Source of the DNA: Leucobacter sp. OLIS6
GTDB lineage: Bacteria > Actinomycetota > Actinomycetes > Actinomycetales > Microbacteriaceae
Length of the DNA: 64,000 nucleotides
Direction: 5' to 3'
NCBI RefSeq assembly: GCF_002752355.1
Contig: NZ_MRAV01000015.1
Location: 17,577 to 81,576, forward strand
Below, piece by piece: positions 53,448 through 60,930 of this stretch (the first letter of the stretch is position 1; every line of letters begins with the position of its first letter). Both the position numbers and the translations under genes were made by a program. The notes under the pieces are model-generated. The model was not told the origin of the DNA. It searched no databases and was given only the letters and a program-made list of their open reading frames with translations.

Positions 53448-53475
53448 TGAGCCTCCACTTCGTCGGGGTCAGTCA

Positions 53476-53489
53476 GATCGTATACGATC
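53476..53489. promoter_or_regulatory. GntR-type operator in front of hpaH
   Basis: GATCGTATACGATC is a perfect 14-base palindrome. On the minus strand it contains TACGAT, a possible -10. It lies 29 bp before the hpaH start. Confidence 0.7.
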
Positions 53490-53515
53490 CCGCCCGGCCG
53501 GGGCCAGCGAGTCGG

Positions 53516-53546
53516 ATTTTCGGCCGCTCGAACCGTTGCCGAAAAT
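53516..53546. promoter_or_regulatory. Inverted repeat between hpaH and the ABC importer genes
   Basis: ATTTTCGGC and GCCGAAAAT are perfect nine-base arms with a 13-base spacer. It lies upstream of both divergent promoters and differs from the GntR-type sites, so it may bind another regulator. Confidence 0.45.
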
Positions 53547-53561
53547 TGATCTCGCGACCGC

Positions 53562-53589
53562 TTGTGGTTTTTGTCAACGTTTGTAGAAT
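53562..53589 (+). promoter_or_regulatory. Probable promoter of the ABC importer operon
   Basis: TTGTGG (53562-53567) and TAGAAT (53584-53589) are 16 bases apart. The leader to the start codon would be about 125 nt. It contains no structure I recognise. Confidence 0.4.
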
Positions 53590-53721
53590 GAAACGCGACG
53601 GCACACCGACGTGGCGTCCATCGCAGCCGGGGAACCTCGAGTTTCGGACAGGCGAGGTGGATACGCAGGCGGAGCCTCACCCCATACCTACCCGCATGTC
53701 CGAATACCGAGAGAAGTAGAC

Positions 53722-55248
53722 ATGATGAAGAAAACTCTGACGGGCGTCGCGGCGCTCGCAGCCGTCGCGCTCGCGCTCACCGGCTGCTCGTCCGACGGCT
53801 CCGGCGGCAACGGTGCCGCGGCCGGTGCGAGCGTGCCGCTCAGCATCGGCAACTTCCTGGACGTCACCAACTGGGATCCCGCGAGCGCCGACCTCGGCTT
53901 CGACGGCCCCTACCTGTCGGCGGTCTACGACGCGCTCCTCACCACCAACGAGAAGGGCGAGCCGCAGCCGGGCATCGCCAAGAAGTGGGAGGTGTCGTCC
54001 GATTTCAAGACCGTCACCTTCGACATCCGCACCGACGCGAAGTTCTCGGACGGCACCAAGCTCGACGCGGCCGCCGCGGTGACGGGCCTCGAACACCTGC
54101 AGAAGGGGCCGACCTCGCAGGAGGCCTACACGAACGTCGAGTCGATCGAGCAGACCGACGACCACACGATCGTCTTCCACATGAAGAAGCGCGACGACAC
54201 GATGCTCTACCTCATGGGCCTCGGGCGCAGCTACCTCGCCTCGCCGAAGGCGATCACCGGCGGCAAGCTCTCCGAGAAGCCCGTCGGTTCCGGCCCCTAC
54301 ACGCTGGGCGAGAACAGCACCCCGGGCAGCGAGTACGACTTCGACAAGGTGAAGGACCACTGGGACGCGAAGCAGTTCCCCTTCGACCCGCTGAAGATCA
54401 CCCCGCTGAGCGACGGCACCGCCATGCTCAACGCGATGGAGGCCGGCCAGCTGAACCTCATCTACACCGATAAGACCGGCAGCGACGCCGCGAAGAAGAA
54501 CGACTGGAACGTCGCCAAGGGCCTCTCGATGTGGGCCGGCCTGCAGTTCGCGGACCGCTCGGGCGCCATGGGTTCGCCGATCGGCAAGCTCAAGGTGCGC
54601 CAGGCGCTCAACTACGCATTCGACACGAACGCGATGCACACCTCCATCGCGCAGGGCCAGGGCTACGTCACCAACCAGTTCTTCCCGGTCGACCAGACGG
54701 GCTACGTGAAGTCGCTCAACGACCGTTACAAGTACGACATCGCGAAGGCGAAGCAGCTGCTCGCCGAGGCCGGCTATCCGAACGGCTTCGAGATCAGCAT
54801 GCCGATGGCCCCGCCGTTCCAGCCCTACCAGGCGATCACCGAGCAGACCTTCAAGCAGCTCGGCATCAAGGTGAAGTGGGACTCGACCGACTTCATGAGC
54901 TACATGGGCAAGGCCGGCAAGTACCCGATGTACATCGCGGTGATCGCGATGGATTCGAACCCGGTCGCGACCGTCGAGCGCCAGATCGCCAAGCCGCAGT
55001 GGTACAACCCGAACCCGGGCATCGACACCCTCGACGGCGTGCAGGCGCAGCTCGACAAGGTGTTCGCGGCCGCCCCCGGCGACGCGCAGAACACCGAGAT
55101 CGAGAAGCTCAACGAGCTCGTCACCGACCAGGCCTACAACGCGGTCTGGGGTCAGAACGAGAACACCTACGTGAGCACCCAGGAATTCACCGTGAAACCG
55201 GTCATCGGCCTCATGTTCCCGACGCTCCGGCAGATCTCGACCAAGTGA
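53722..55248 (+). CDS. Peptide-type ABC transporter substrate-binding lipoprotein
   Basis: A 508-residue SBP_bac_5 family protein. The signal peptide ends in ALTGC with lipidated Cys22. Family features follow: DPASADLGFDGPYLSAVYDALLTTNEKGEPQPGIAKKW near the N-terminus, VGSGPYTLGENSTPGSEYDFDKVKDHW in the middle, and KVRQALNYAFD. These proteins bind di- and oligopeptides, nickel chelates or other small molecules. Its position beside the hpa genes suggests a catabolic substrate. Tandem ATGs at 53722 and 53725 both follow GAGAAG. A hairpin separates it from the permease genes. Confidence 0.88.
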   Translation: MMKKTLTGVAALAAVALALTGCSSDGSGGNGAAAGASVPLSIGNFLDVTNWDPASADLGFDGPYLSAVYDALLTTNEKGEPQPGIAKKWEVSSDFKTVTFDIRTDAKFSDGTKLDAAAAVTGLEHLQKGPTSQEAYTNVESIEQTDDHTIVFHMKKRDDTMLYLMGLGRSYLASPKAITGGKLSEKPVGSGPYTLGENSTPGSEYDFDKVKDHWDAKQFPFDPLKITPLSDGTAMLNAMEAGQLNLIYTDKTGSDAAKKNDWNVAKGLSMWAGLQFADRSGAMGSPIGKLKVRQALNYAFDTNAMHTSIAQGQGYVTNQFFPVDQTGYVKSLNDRYKYDIAKAKQLLAEAGYPNGFEISMPMAPPFQPYQAITEQTFKQLGIKVKWDSTDFMSYMGKAGKYPMYIAVIAMDSNPVATVERQIAKPQWYNPNPGIDTLDGVQAQLDKVFAAAPGDAQNTEIEKLNELVTDQAYNAVWGQNENTYVSTQEFTVKPVIGLMFPTLRQISTK

Positions 55249-55252
55249 CCCC

Positions 55253-55288
55253 CGCGGGTCGGGGCCGCCACGGCGGCCCCGACCCGCG
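55253..55288 (+). terminator. Intercistronic hairpin after the binding-protein gene
   Basis: Perfect 17-base arms (55253-55269 and 55272-55288) with a two-base centre, four bases after the stop codon. A leaky terminator or mRNA-end protector here would make more binding protein than permease, as is common in such operons. Confidence 0.7.
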
Positions 55289-55333
55289 ACCCCGCTTCCC
55301 ACTCTCTTCTCATCGTTCGACCCGGGAGACCCG

Positions 55334-56275
55334 ATGATCCCCTTCGTGCTCAAACGACTCCTCTTCGGAGTCGTGCTGCTGTTCGTGGTCGCGAGCGGCA
55401 CCTTCTTCCTCGCGCACGCCGCGATCCCGAACCCGGCGCTCGGGCTGCTCGGCAGCAACGCGACCCCGGAGGCGGTGCAGGCGCTCACCGCGAAGATCGG
55501 AGCCGACCGCCCGATCCTGGTGCAGTACCAGGAGTGGCTCGTCCACCTGTTCCAGGGCGACTTCGGCACCTCCTGGAAGAACGGCCTGCCGATCGGCAAG
55601 ACCCTCGGGATCCGGTTCCCGATCACCCTGTCGCTGGTGATCGCCTCGGTCGTCCTCTCGGCGGTGCTCGGCGCGGTGCTCGGCACCGCCGCGGGCCTGC
55701 GGCCCCACAGCTGGATCGACAAGGCCGTCAAGGCGGCCTCCGTGGTCCTGTTCGCGCTGCCCGGCTTCTGGGTCGCGGTCGCGCTCGTCATGCTCTTCGC
55801 GGTGCAGCTCAAGTGGTTCCCGGCCATCGGCTACGTCTCGCCGGCGGAGTCGCTGCAGGGCTGGCTCCGATCCATCACCCTGCCCGCCGTCTCCCTCGCG
55901 CTCGGCGCGATCGTCATGATCGCCGAGCAGCTGCGCAACGGCATCATCCACGCGGACGCGCAGGACTACGCCCGCACCCTGCGCAGCCGCGGGCTCCCGT
56001 TCTGGCGCGTCGCCCTGCACCTGCTGCGGAACTCGGCACCGGCCTCGCTCACCGTCCTCGCGCTCATGTTCGTCGGACTGCTCTCGGGCGCGATCATCGT
56101 CGAGCAGATCTTCGGTATCAAGGGCCTCGGCGAGCTGACCCAGTCGGCCTCGCAGAACGGCGACATCCCGACCCTGCTCGGGGTGACGGTGCTCACCGTC
56201 GTCTTCGTCGTCATCGTCAACCTCCTGCTCGACATCGTGCTCGGCTGGATCAACCCCAAGGTGCGTGTGAAATGA
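55334..56275 (+). CDS. ABC transporter permease, DppB-like
   Basis: A 313-residue permease with six membrane helices. It starts with the typical MIPFVLKRLLFGVVLLFVV helix and has the EAA loop AQDYARTLRSRGLPFWRVALHLLRNS and the C-terminal IFGIKGLGELTQSASQNGDIPTLLG motif of the DppB group. It pairs with the permease half of the next protein. The stop overlaps the next ATG (ATGA). Confidence 0.9.
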   Translation: MIPFVLKRLLFGVVLLFVVASGTFFLAHAAIPNPALGLLGSNATPEAVQALTAKIGADRPILVQYQEWLVHLFQGDFGTSWKNGLPIGKTLGIRFPITLSLVIASVVLSAVLGAVLGTAAGLRPHSWIDKAVKAASVVLFALPGFWVAVALVMLFAVQLKWFPAIGYVSPAESLQGWLRSITLPAVSLALGAIVMIAEQLRNGIIHADAQDYARTLRSRGLPFWRVALHLLRNSAPASLTVLALMFVGLLSGAIIVEQIFGIKGLGELTQSASQNGDIPTLLGVTVLTVVFVVIVNLLLDIVLGWINPKVRVK

Positions 56276-58155
56276 CCACTTCCGCAGGCCCCATCCTCGA
56301 CGCGGCGACGGTCGACGCGGTCGACACCCGTGGCGGCGACCGCGGATCCGTCTTCGTGCGGCTGATCCGCCGTCCCGCCGGTCTCATCTCGCTCGCGGTC
56401 CTCGCGCTCATCCTGCTCGTCGCGATCCTCGCTCCGTGGATCTCGCCCCACGACCCCAACGAGGTGATCCTCTCGCAGGCGCGGGCGCTTCCGAGCTGGA
56501 CGCATCCGCTCGGGGGCGACAACACCGGCCGCGACGTGCTGAGCCGGCTCATCTGGGGCACCCAGATCACGCTGTGGGGCGCGTTCGTCTCGATCCTGAC
56601 CTCGCTCGTGCTCGGTGTCCCGTCGGGTCTCGCCGCCGGCTACTTCGGCGGCGTCACCGACCGCATCGGCACCTGGATCAGCGACGCGCTGCAGTCGGTG
56701 CCCGGCATGATCATCCTCCTGATCGTCGGTGCGAACACGGGCAACGACCTCACGATCCTCATGGTCACCGTCGGCGTGTTCATGGCCCCCGGCTACTTCC
56801 GCCTCACGCGCTCCACCGTGCTCGCCGTGCGCGGCGAGATGTACGTCGACGCGGCGCGCGTCGCGGGGCTCACCGATCTGCGCATCATGTCGCGCCACGT
56901 GATCCGTCAGGTGATCGCACCGATCGTGATCCAGTCGGCCCTCACCGCCGGTATGGCGATGGGCATGCAGGCCGGCCTGCAGTTCCTCGGCATCGGCGGC
57001 GGCACGACCCCGGGCTGGGGCGCCGCGATGAACGAGGGCTTCCAGGTGATGCGCACCGCGCCGCTGCTGCTGCTCTGGCCGTCCATCGCGCTCGGCGTCG
57101 CGATCGCCGCGTTCGCGGTGCTCGGCTCCACTCTCGGCGACGTCATCAACTCGAAGCAGCCCGTGCTCTCGCGCAAGCAGCGGCGTGCGGTCGAAGCGGC
57201 GAACGCCGCGAACCGCGCCGCGCCGAAGTCCACCACGACCGGATCCATCTCGGTCGCCGCCGTCGACTCGGCCGTGCGGCTCGAGAACCTGCGGGTGAAC
57301 TACGAGACCGCGGCGGGCGAGGTCGAGGTGGTGCACGGCATCACCCTCGACGTCGCCCCGGGCGAGGTGCTCGGCATCGTCGGCGAATCCGGATCGGGCA
57401 AGTCCCAGACCGTGTTCTCGATGCTCGACCTGCTGCCGAAATCCGGTTACTACACGGCCGACGCCATCTGGATCGGTGGCGAGGACGTGACCACGCTCTC
57501 GCGCAAGGACCGCGCCCGCCTGCTCGGCTCCGAGATCGGCTACATCCCGCAGGAGCCCATGACGAACCTCGATCCCTCGTACACGATCGGCGCGCAGCTC
57601 ATCGAGCCGCTGCGCGCGGTGCACGGCATGGGGCGCGCCGAGGCGCGCGAGCGCGCGCTCGCGATGCTGGAGCGGGTCGGGATCGTGGATCCCGCTCGGG
57701 TCATGAAGTCGTACCCGCACGAGCTGTCGGGCGGCATGGCCCAGCGCGTGCTCATCGCGGGTGCGATCGCGGGCAAGCCGTCCGTGCTCGTCGCCGACGA
57801 ACCGACCACGGCGCTCGACGTGACCGTGCAGGCCGAGGTGCTCGAACTGCTGCGCGAGCTGCAGCAGGAGTACCAGATGGCGCTCGTGATCGTCACGCAC
57901 AACTTCGGCGTCGTCGCCGACATCTGCGACCGCGTCGTCGTGATGCGGTCCGGAGCCATCGTCGAGATCGACGACGTCGGACCGATCTTCGCCGACGCCG
58001 AGAATCCCTACACCCGCGAGCTCATCGCCGCATCGCTCGACGGGGCGGCCAGCCGTGTCGAGCTCGACCGCGAGGCTGTGCTCGCAGGTGCGGCACCATC
58101 GAGCACCGGAGCCACGATCGCCGCACGCGTCAAGACCGAGGAGGCCGGAGCATGA
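56272..58155 (+). CDS. Fused ABC permease (DppC-like) and ATPase (DppD-like)
   Basis: A 627-residue fusion. Residues ~1-300 form a DppC-like permease (LAPWISPHDPNEV; HPLGGDNTGRDVLSRLIWG; YVDAARVAGLTDLRIMSRHVI). Residues ~320-627 are an oligopeptide-type ATPase: Walker A GESGSGKSQT from residue 371 (Gln instead of Thr after the Ser), signature LSGGMAQRVLIAGAI, and Walker B VLVADEPTTALDVT. Permease-ATPase fusions of this sort are known in actinobacteria. The linker is Ala-rich. The ATG and stop both overlap their neighbours by four bases. Confidence 0.9.
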   Translation: MTTSAGPILDAATVDAVDTRGGDRGSVFVRLIRRPAGLISLAVLALILLVAILAPWISPHDPNEVILSQARALPSWTHPLGGDNTGRDVLSRLIWGTQITLWGAFVSILTSLVLGVPSGLAAGYFGGVTDRIGTWISDALQSVPGMIILLIVGANTGNDLTILMVTVGVFMAPGYFRLTRSTVLAVRGEMYVDAARVAGLTDLRIMSRHVIRQVIAPIVIQSALTAGMAMGMQAGLQFLGIGGGTTPGWGAAMNEGFQVMRTAPLLLLWPSIALGVAIAAFAVLGSTLGDVINSKQPVLSRKQRRAVEAANAANRAAPKSTTTGSISVAAVDSAVRLENLRVNYETAAGEVEVVHGITLDVAPGEVLGIVGESGSGKSQTVFSMLDLLPKSGYYTADAIWIGGEDVTTLSRKDRARLLGSEIGYIPQEPMTNLDPSYTIGAQLIEPLRAVHGMGRAEARERALAMLERVGIVDPARVMKSYPHELSGGMAQRVLIAGAIAGKPSVLVADEPTTALDVTVQAEVLELLRELQQEYQMALVIVTHNFGVVADICDRVVVMRSGAIVEIDDVGPIFADAENPYTRELIAASLDGAASRVELDREAVLAGAAPSSTGATIAARVKTEEAGA

Positions 58156-58994
58156 CCGCATCCACCCCGCTGCTGCGGGCCGAGAACGTGATCGTCGAGT
58201 ACGGCTCGAAGCGGCGCCCGAACCGGGTGCTGCACGAGGTCTCGCTCGAGGTGGGCCCGGGGGAGTGCGTCGGCCTCGTCGGCGAGTCCGGATCGGGCAA
58301 GTCGACGCTCGGCAAGGCGATCCTGGGCCTCGTGCCGGTCGCCGGCGGGCGCATCGAGTTCGACGGCCGCGACATCACGCACCTCACGGGGCGCGGACGG
58401 CGCGAGCTCGCCTCCGACATCCAGGTGGTGTTCCAGGACCCCTACGGCTCGCTGAACCCCATGATGACGGTGGGCGAGATCCTCGCCGAACCGCTCTCGG
58501 CGGTCGGGGCCACCCGGGCGGAGGCGCTGCGGACCGTCGGCGAGATGCTCGAGCGCGTCAACCTGCCCGCGACCGTGGTCGACCGCTACCCGAGCGAGTT
58601 CTCGGGCGGCCAGCGGCAGCGCATCGCGATCGCCCGCGCCCTCGTGCGCCGGCCTCGCCTGATCATCTGCGACGAGCCCGTCAGCGCGCTCGACCTCACG
58701 ACCCAGGCGACCGTGCTCGATCTGCTCATCGACCTGCAGCGCGAGACCGGGGTCTCGTACCTCTTCGTGTCGCACGACCTCGGCGTCGTGCGCCGCATCT
58801 GCCACCGCGTCGCCGTGATGTACCGCGGCAACCTGGTCGAGATCGGCGACGGCGAACAGGTCACCCGGGACCCGCAACACCCGTACAGCAAGCGACTGCT
58901 GGCCGCGTCGCCCGTCGCCGATCCGGTGCTGCAGGCCGAGCGGCGCGGGGAGTGGCTCGCGCTCCGCGAGGCGGACGACGCCGTCGCGCGCTGA
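58152..58994 (+). CDS. ABC transporter ATP-binding protein, DppF-like
   Basis: A 280-residue ATPase, the second nucleotide-binding unit of the importer. Walker A GESGSGKST is at residues 44-52, followed by VVFQDPYGSLNPMMTVGEI, the signature FSGGQRQRIAIARAL and Walker B LIICDEPVSALD. The C-terminal QHPYSKRLLAASPVADP is the usual oligopeptide-ATPase tail. It completes an importer with one binding protein, two permease and two ATPase domains. Confidence 0.9.
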   Translation: MTASTPLLRAENVIVEYGSKRRPNRVLHEVSLEVGPGECVGLVGESGSGKSTLGKAILGLVPVAGGRIEFDGRDITHLTGRGRRELASDIQVVFQDPYGSLNPMMTVGEILAEPLSAVGATRAEALRTVGEMLERVNLPATVVDRYPSEFSGGQRQRIAIARALVRRPRLIICDEPVSALDLTTQATVLDLLIDLQRETGVSYLFVSHDLGVVRRICHRVAVMYRGNLVEIGDGEQVTRDPQHPYSKRLLAASPVADPVLQAERRGEWLALREADDAVAR

Positions 58995-59058
58995 GGGACC
59001 GCGGTCTCAGCCGGGGCCGTCTGCCCGGTCGTCCACGACGGGCGGGCAGCCTGATTCT

Positions 59059-59119
59059 CGGAGATCCGCAGCATTTCGGACCCGTCGCTCAGATGCGTCC
59101 GAAATGCGGCGGATCTCCG
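59059..59119. repeat. Dispersed palindromic element, copy 4
   Basis: Arms at 59059-59081 and 59097-59119 (23 bases, one mismatch) with a 15-base loop. It lies between the ABC importer operon and the MepB-like gene. Relative to copies 2 and 3 one stem pair is changed on both sides (T-A to C-G). Confidence 0.92.
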
Positions 59120-59165
59120 ATTTCGTTCGCGTGGTGCGCGGGGGAACACGGCGGGTGCACCGCGA

Positions 59166-59181
59166 TAGCGTGGTGGGTATG
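59166..59181 (+). promoter_or_regulatory. -10 element for leaderless MepB-like gene
   Basis: TAGCGT (59166-59171), seven bases, ATG at 59179. No ribosome-binding site is visible. Confidence 0.55.
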
Positions 59182-59613
59182 GAGTTCCGTGCCTTCGCCG
59201 AGTACGCCGCCGTACTGGGGCTGCTGACCGGTACGGTGCAGCCCGAATCCCAGAACAACGACTACGAGTCGGGGCTCACGGAGATCGACGGCGGGACCTG
59301 GCATCTGCGTACGGCGCGGACCACCCCCACCAAACCCGGCGCGTTCCTCGCGTTCTGGCGCCGGGACGAGGTCGGCGAGACGGCGCCGTTCGACACCCGC
59401 GCGGTCGGGGCCGGACTCATCGTGCTCGTCGAGCAGGAGGGCCGCAGGGGCGCGTTCCGCTTCACCGCCGAGCACCTCGCCGCGCTCGGGATCACCGCCG
59501 GGCCGCGCCCGGGCAAGCGCGGCTTCCGCGTGTACCCGAGCTGGTGCGAAGACCTGAACGCGAGTGCGACGGCGGCGCAGCGCGCCCAGGCGCCTGCGTT
59601 CCGCGAGTACTGA
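59179..59613 (+). CDS. MepB-family protein
   Basis: A 144-residue protein matching the MepB family: QPESQNNDYESGLTEID near residues 22-38, a WHLRTARTTPTKPGAFLAFWRR strand region, and the C-terminal GKRGFRVYPSWCEDLN. The founding member lies beside a multidrug efflux gene in Staphylococcus aureus, but the biochemical function is unknown. The ATG is chosen because a -10 hexamer lies seven bases before it; an in-frame upstream start would overlap repeat copy 4. Confidence 0.8.
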   Translation: MEFRAFAEYAAVLGLLTGTVQPESQNNDYESGLTEIDGGTWHLRTARTTPTKPGAFLAFWRRDEVGETAPFDTRAVGAGLIVLVEQEGRRGAFRFTAEHLAALGITAGPRPGKRGFRVYPSWCEDLNASATAAQRAQAPAFREY

Positions 59614-59676
59614 GCGGGGCGGGCGGCGCTCGTCGTCGCCCGTCGGGTCAGCACCGGCGTGCCGATCCCGTCGGTC

Positions 59677-60930
59677 TCAGCTCCGCACCGGCCGGCCAAA
59701 CTCCGCGGGCGCGAGCCGACCCACGAAGAGCACGCCGATGAGGGCGGCGGTGCCGGAGCCCGCGAGCACGGTCGCGGCCATCGTCAGGGCCGAGGTGCCG
59801 AAGAGCGCCGAGACGACCGGGACGAGCAGCGCGCCGACCGTGAACATCGAGGTGCCGAGCAGCGCCGAAGCCGTGCCCGCGTGACGGCCGTGGCCGCTGA
59901 GCGCGAGGGTGGTGCCGTTGGGGCCGCCGAGCCCGATCGCGCAGAGGAACAGCGCCAGCAGCACGAGATACACGGGTGCGGGAAGCCCGAGCAGCGTCGC
60001 CACCAGGAGCGCCGCGCCCACGAGGCCGGTGCTGATCTGCCCGGTGAGGTACACGCGGGTCGGACCGAGCCGGCCGACGAGCAGCCGGCTGATCTGGGAT
60101 CCGGCCAGGTTCGCGAGCGCGTTCACGGCGAACAGCAGGCTGAAGACCTGCGGGGTGATCCCGAACTCGTCCTGCAGCACGAAGCTCGACATCGACAGGT
60201 ACGAGAAGAACGACAGGCCGCCGAGGCAGGACGCCGCGAGGATCGCGGTGAAGAGCGGGTCGCGCAGCACCTCGGACATATGGGAGGCGGTGCCGCCGAC
60301 GAACCCGTCGGAGTGCCGTCGCTCGGGCGGGAGCGTCTCGCGGAGCCCGAAGACGGCGACCGCGAGCAGGGCGACGCCGATCCCGCCGAGCACGAAGAAG
60401 ATGCCGCGCCAGTCCATGAACCGGGCGAGCTGTCCGCCGAGCACGGGCGCGACGATCGGGGTGCTCGCGGTGACGATCGCGAGCATCGAGAGCATGCGCG
60501 AGAGCGCGATCCCCTGGAACAGATCGCGGGCGACGGCGAGACTGATCACCACCCCCGCCGAGCCGGCGAGCCCCTGGAGGAAGCGTGCGACGAGCAGCAG
60601 TTCGATACTGGGTGCGATCGCGCAGAGCACCGACAGCAGGGCGAAGCTCGCGACGCCGATGGCGAGCGGGCGCTTGCGCCCGAAGCGGTCGGAGAGGGGT
60701 CCCGCGATGAGCTGCCCGAGTCCGAGCCCGATCATGCACACCGACATAGTCGCCTGAGCGAGCGCGTCGGACGTCTGCAACTGAGCGGCGAGCTGCGGGA
60801 GCTGCGGCATGTACACGTCCATCGAGAGCGGCCCGAAGGCCTCCAGCGCCCCGAGCACGAGGGTGAGGCGCAGGAGGCCCATCGGGCGCTTCGATCCGGA
60901 TCGCACGGCGGCCGCGGTCGTCGCGCTCAC
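59677..60930 (-). CDS. MFS transporter, Bcr/CflA-like
   Basis: A 417-residue drug:proton-antiporter-type MFS protein with twelve membrane segments. Motif A is GPLSDRFGRKRPLAIG after TM2, MDVYMPQLPQLA begins TM1's outer loop as in Bcr/CflA, and ARFLQGLAGSAGVVISLAVARDLF is motif B-like. It would export a toxic or metabolic compound. GTG 60930 overlaps the stop of the hydrolase gene. It is the last gene of a four-gene coupled operon, so it may export or import a compound handled by the hydrolases. Confidence 0.88.
   Translation of the reverse strand: MSATTAAAVRSGSKRPMGLLRLTLVLGALEAFGPLSMDVYMPQLPQLAAQLQTSDALAQATMSVCMIGLGLGQLIAGPLSDRFGRKRPLAIGVASFALLSVLCAIAPSIELLLVARFLQGLAGSAGVVISLAVARDLFQGIALSRMLSMLAIVTASTPIVAPVLGGQLARFMDWRGIFFVLGGIGVALLAVAVFGLRETLPPERRHSDGFVGGTASHMSEVLRDPLFTAILAASCLGGLSFFSYLSMSSFVLQDEFGITPQVFSLLFAVNALANLAGSQISRLLVGRLGPTRVYLTGQISTGLVGAALLVATLLGLPAPVYLVLLALFLCAIGLGGPNGTTLALSGHGRHAGTASALLGTSMFTVGALLVPVVSALFGTSALTMAATVLAGSGTAALIGVLFVGRLAPAEFGRPVRS

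Noticed and set aside
56272..58155. Missed stop codon between permease and ATPase genes
   Set aside because: The linker is a plausible Ala-rich tether, and such permease-ATPase fusions are known in actinobacteria.
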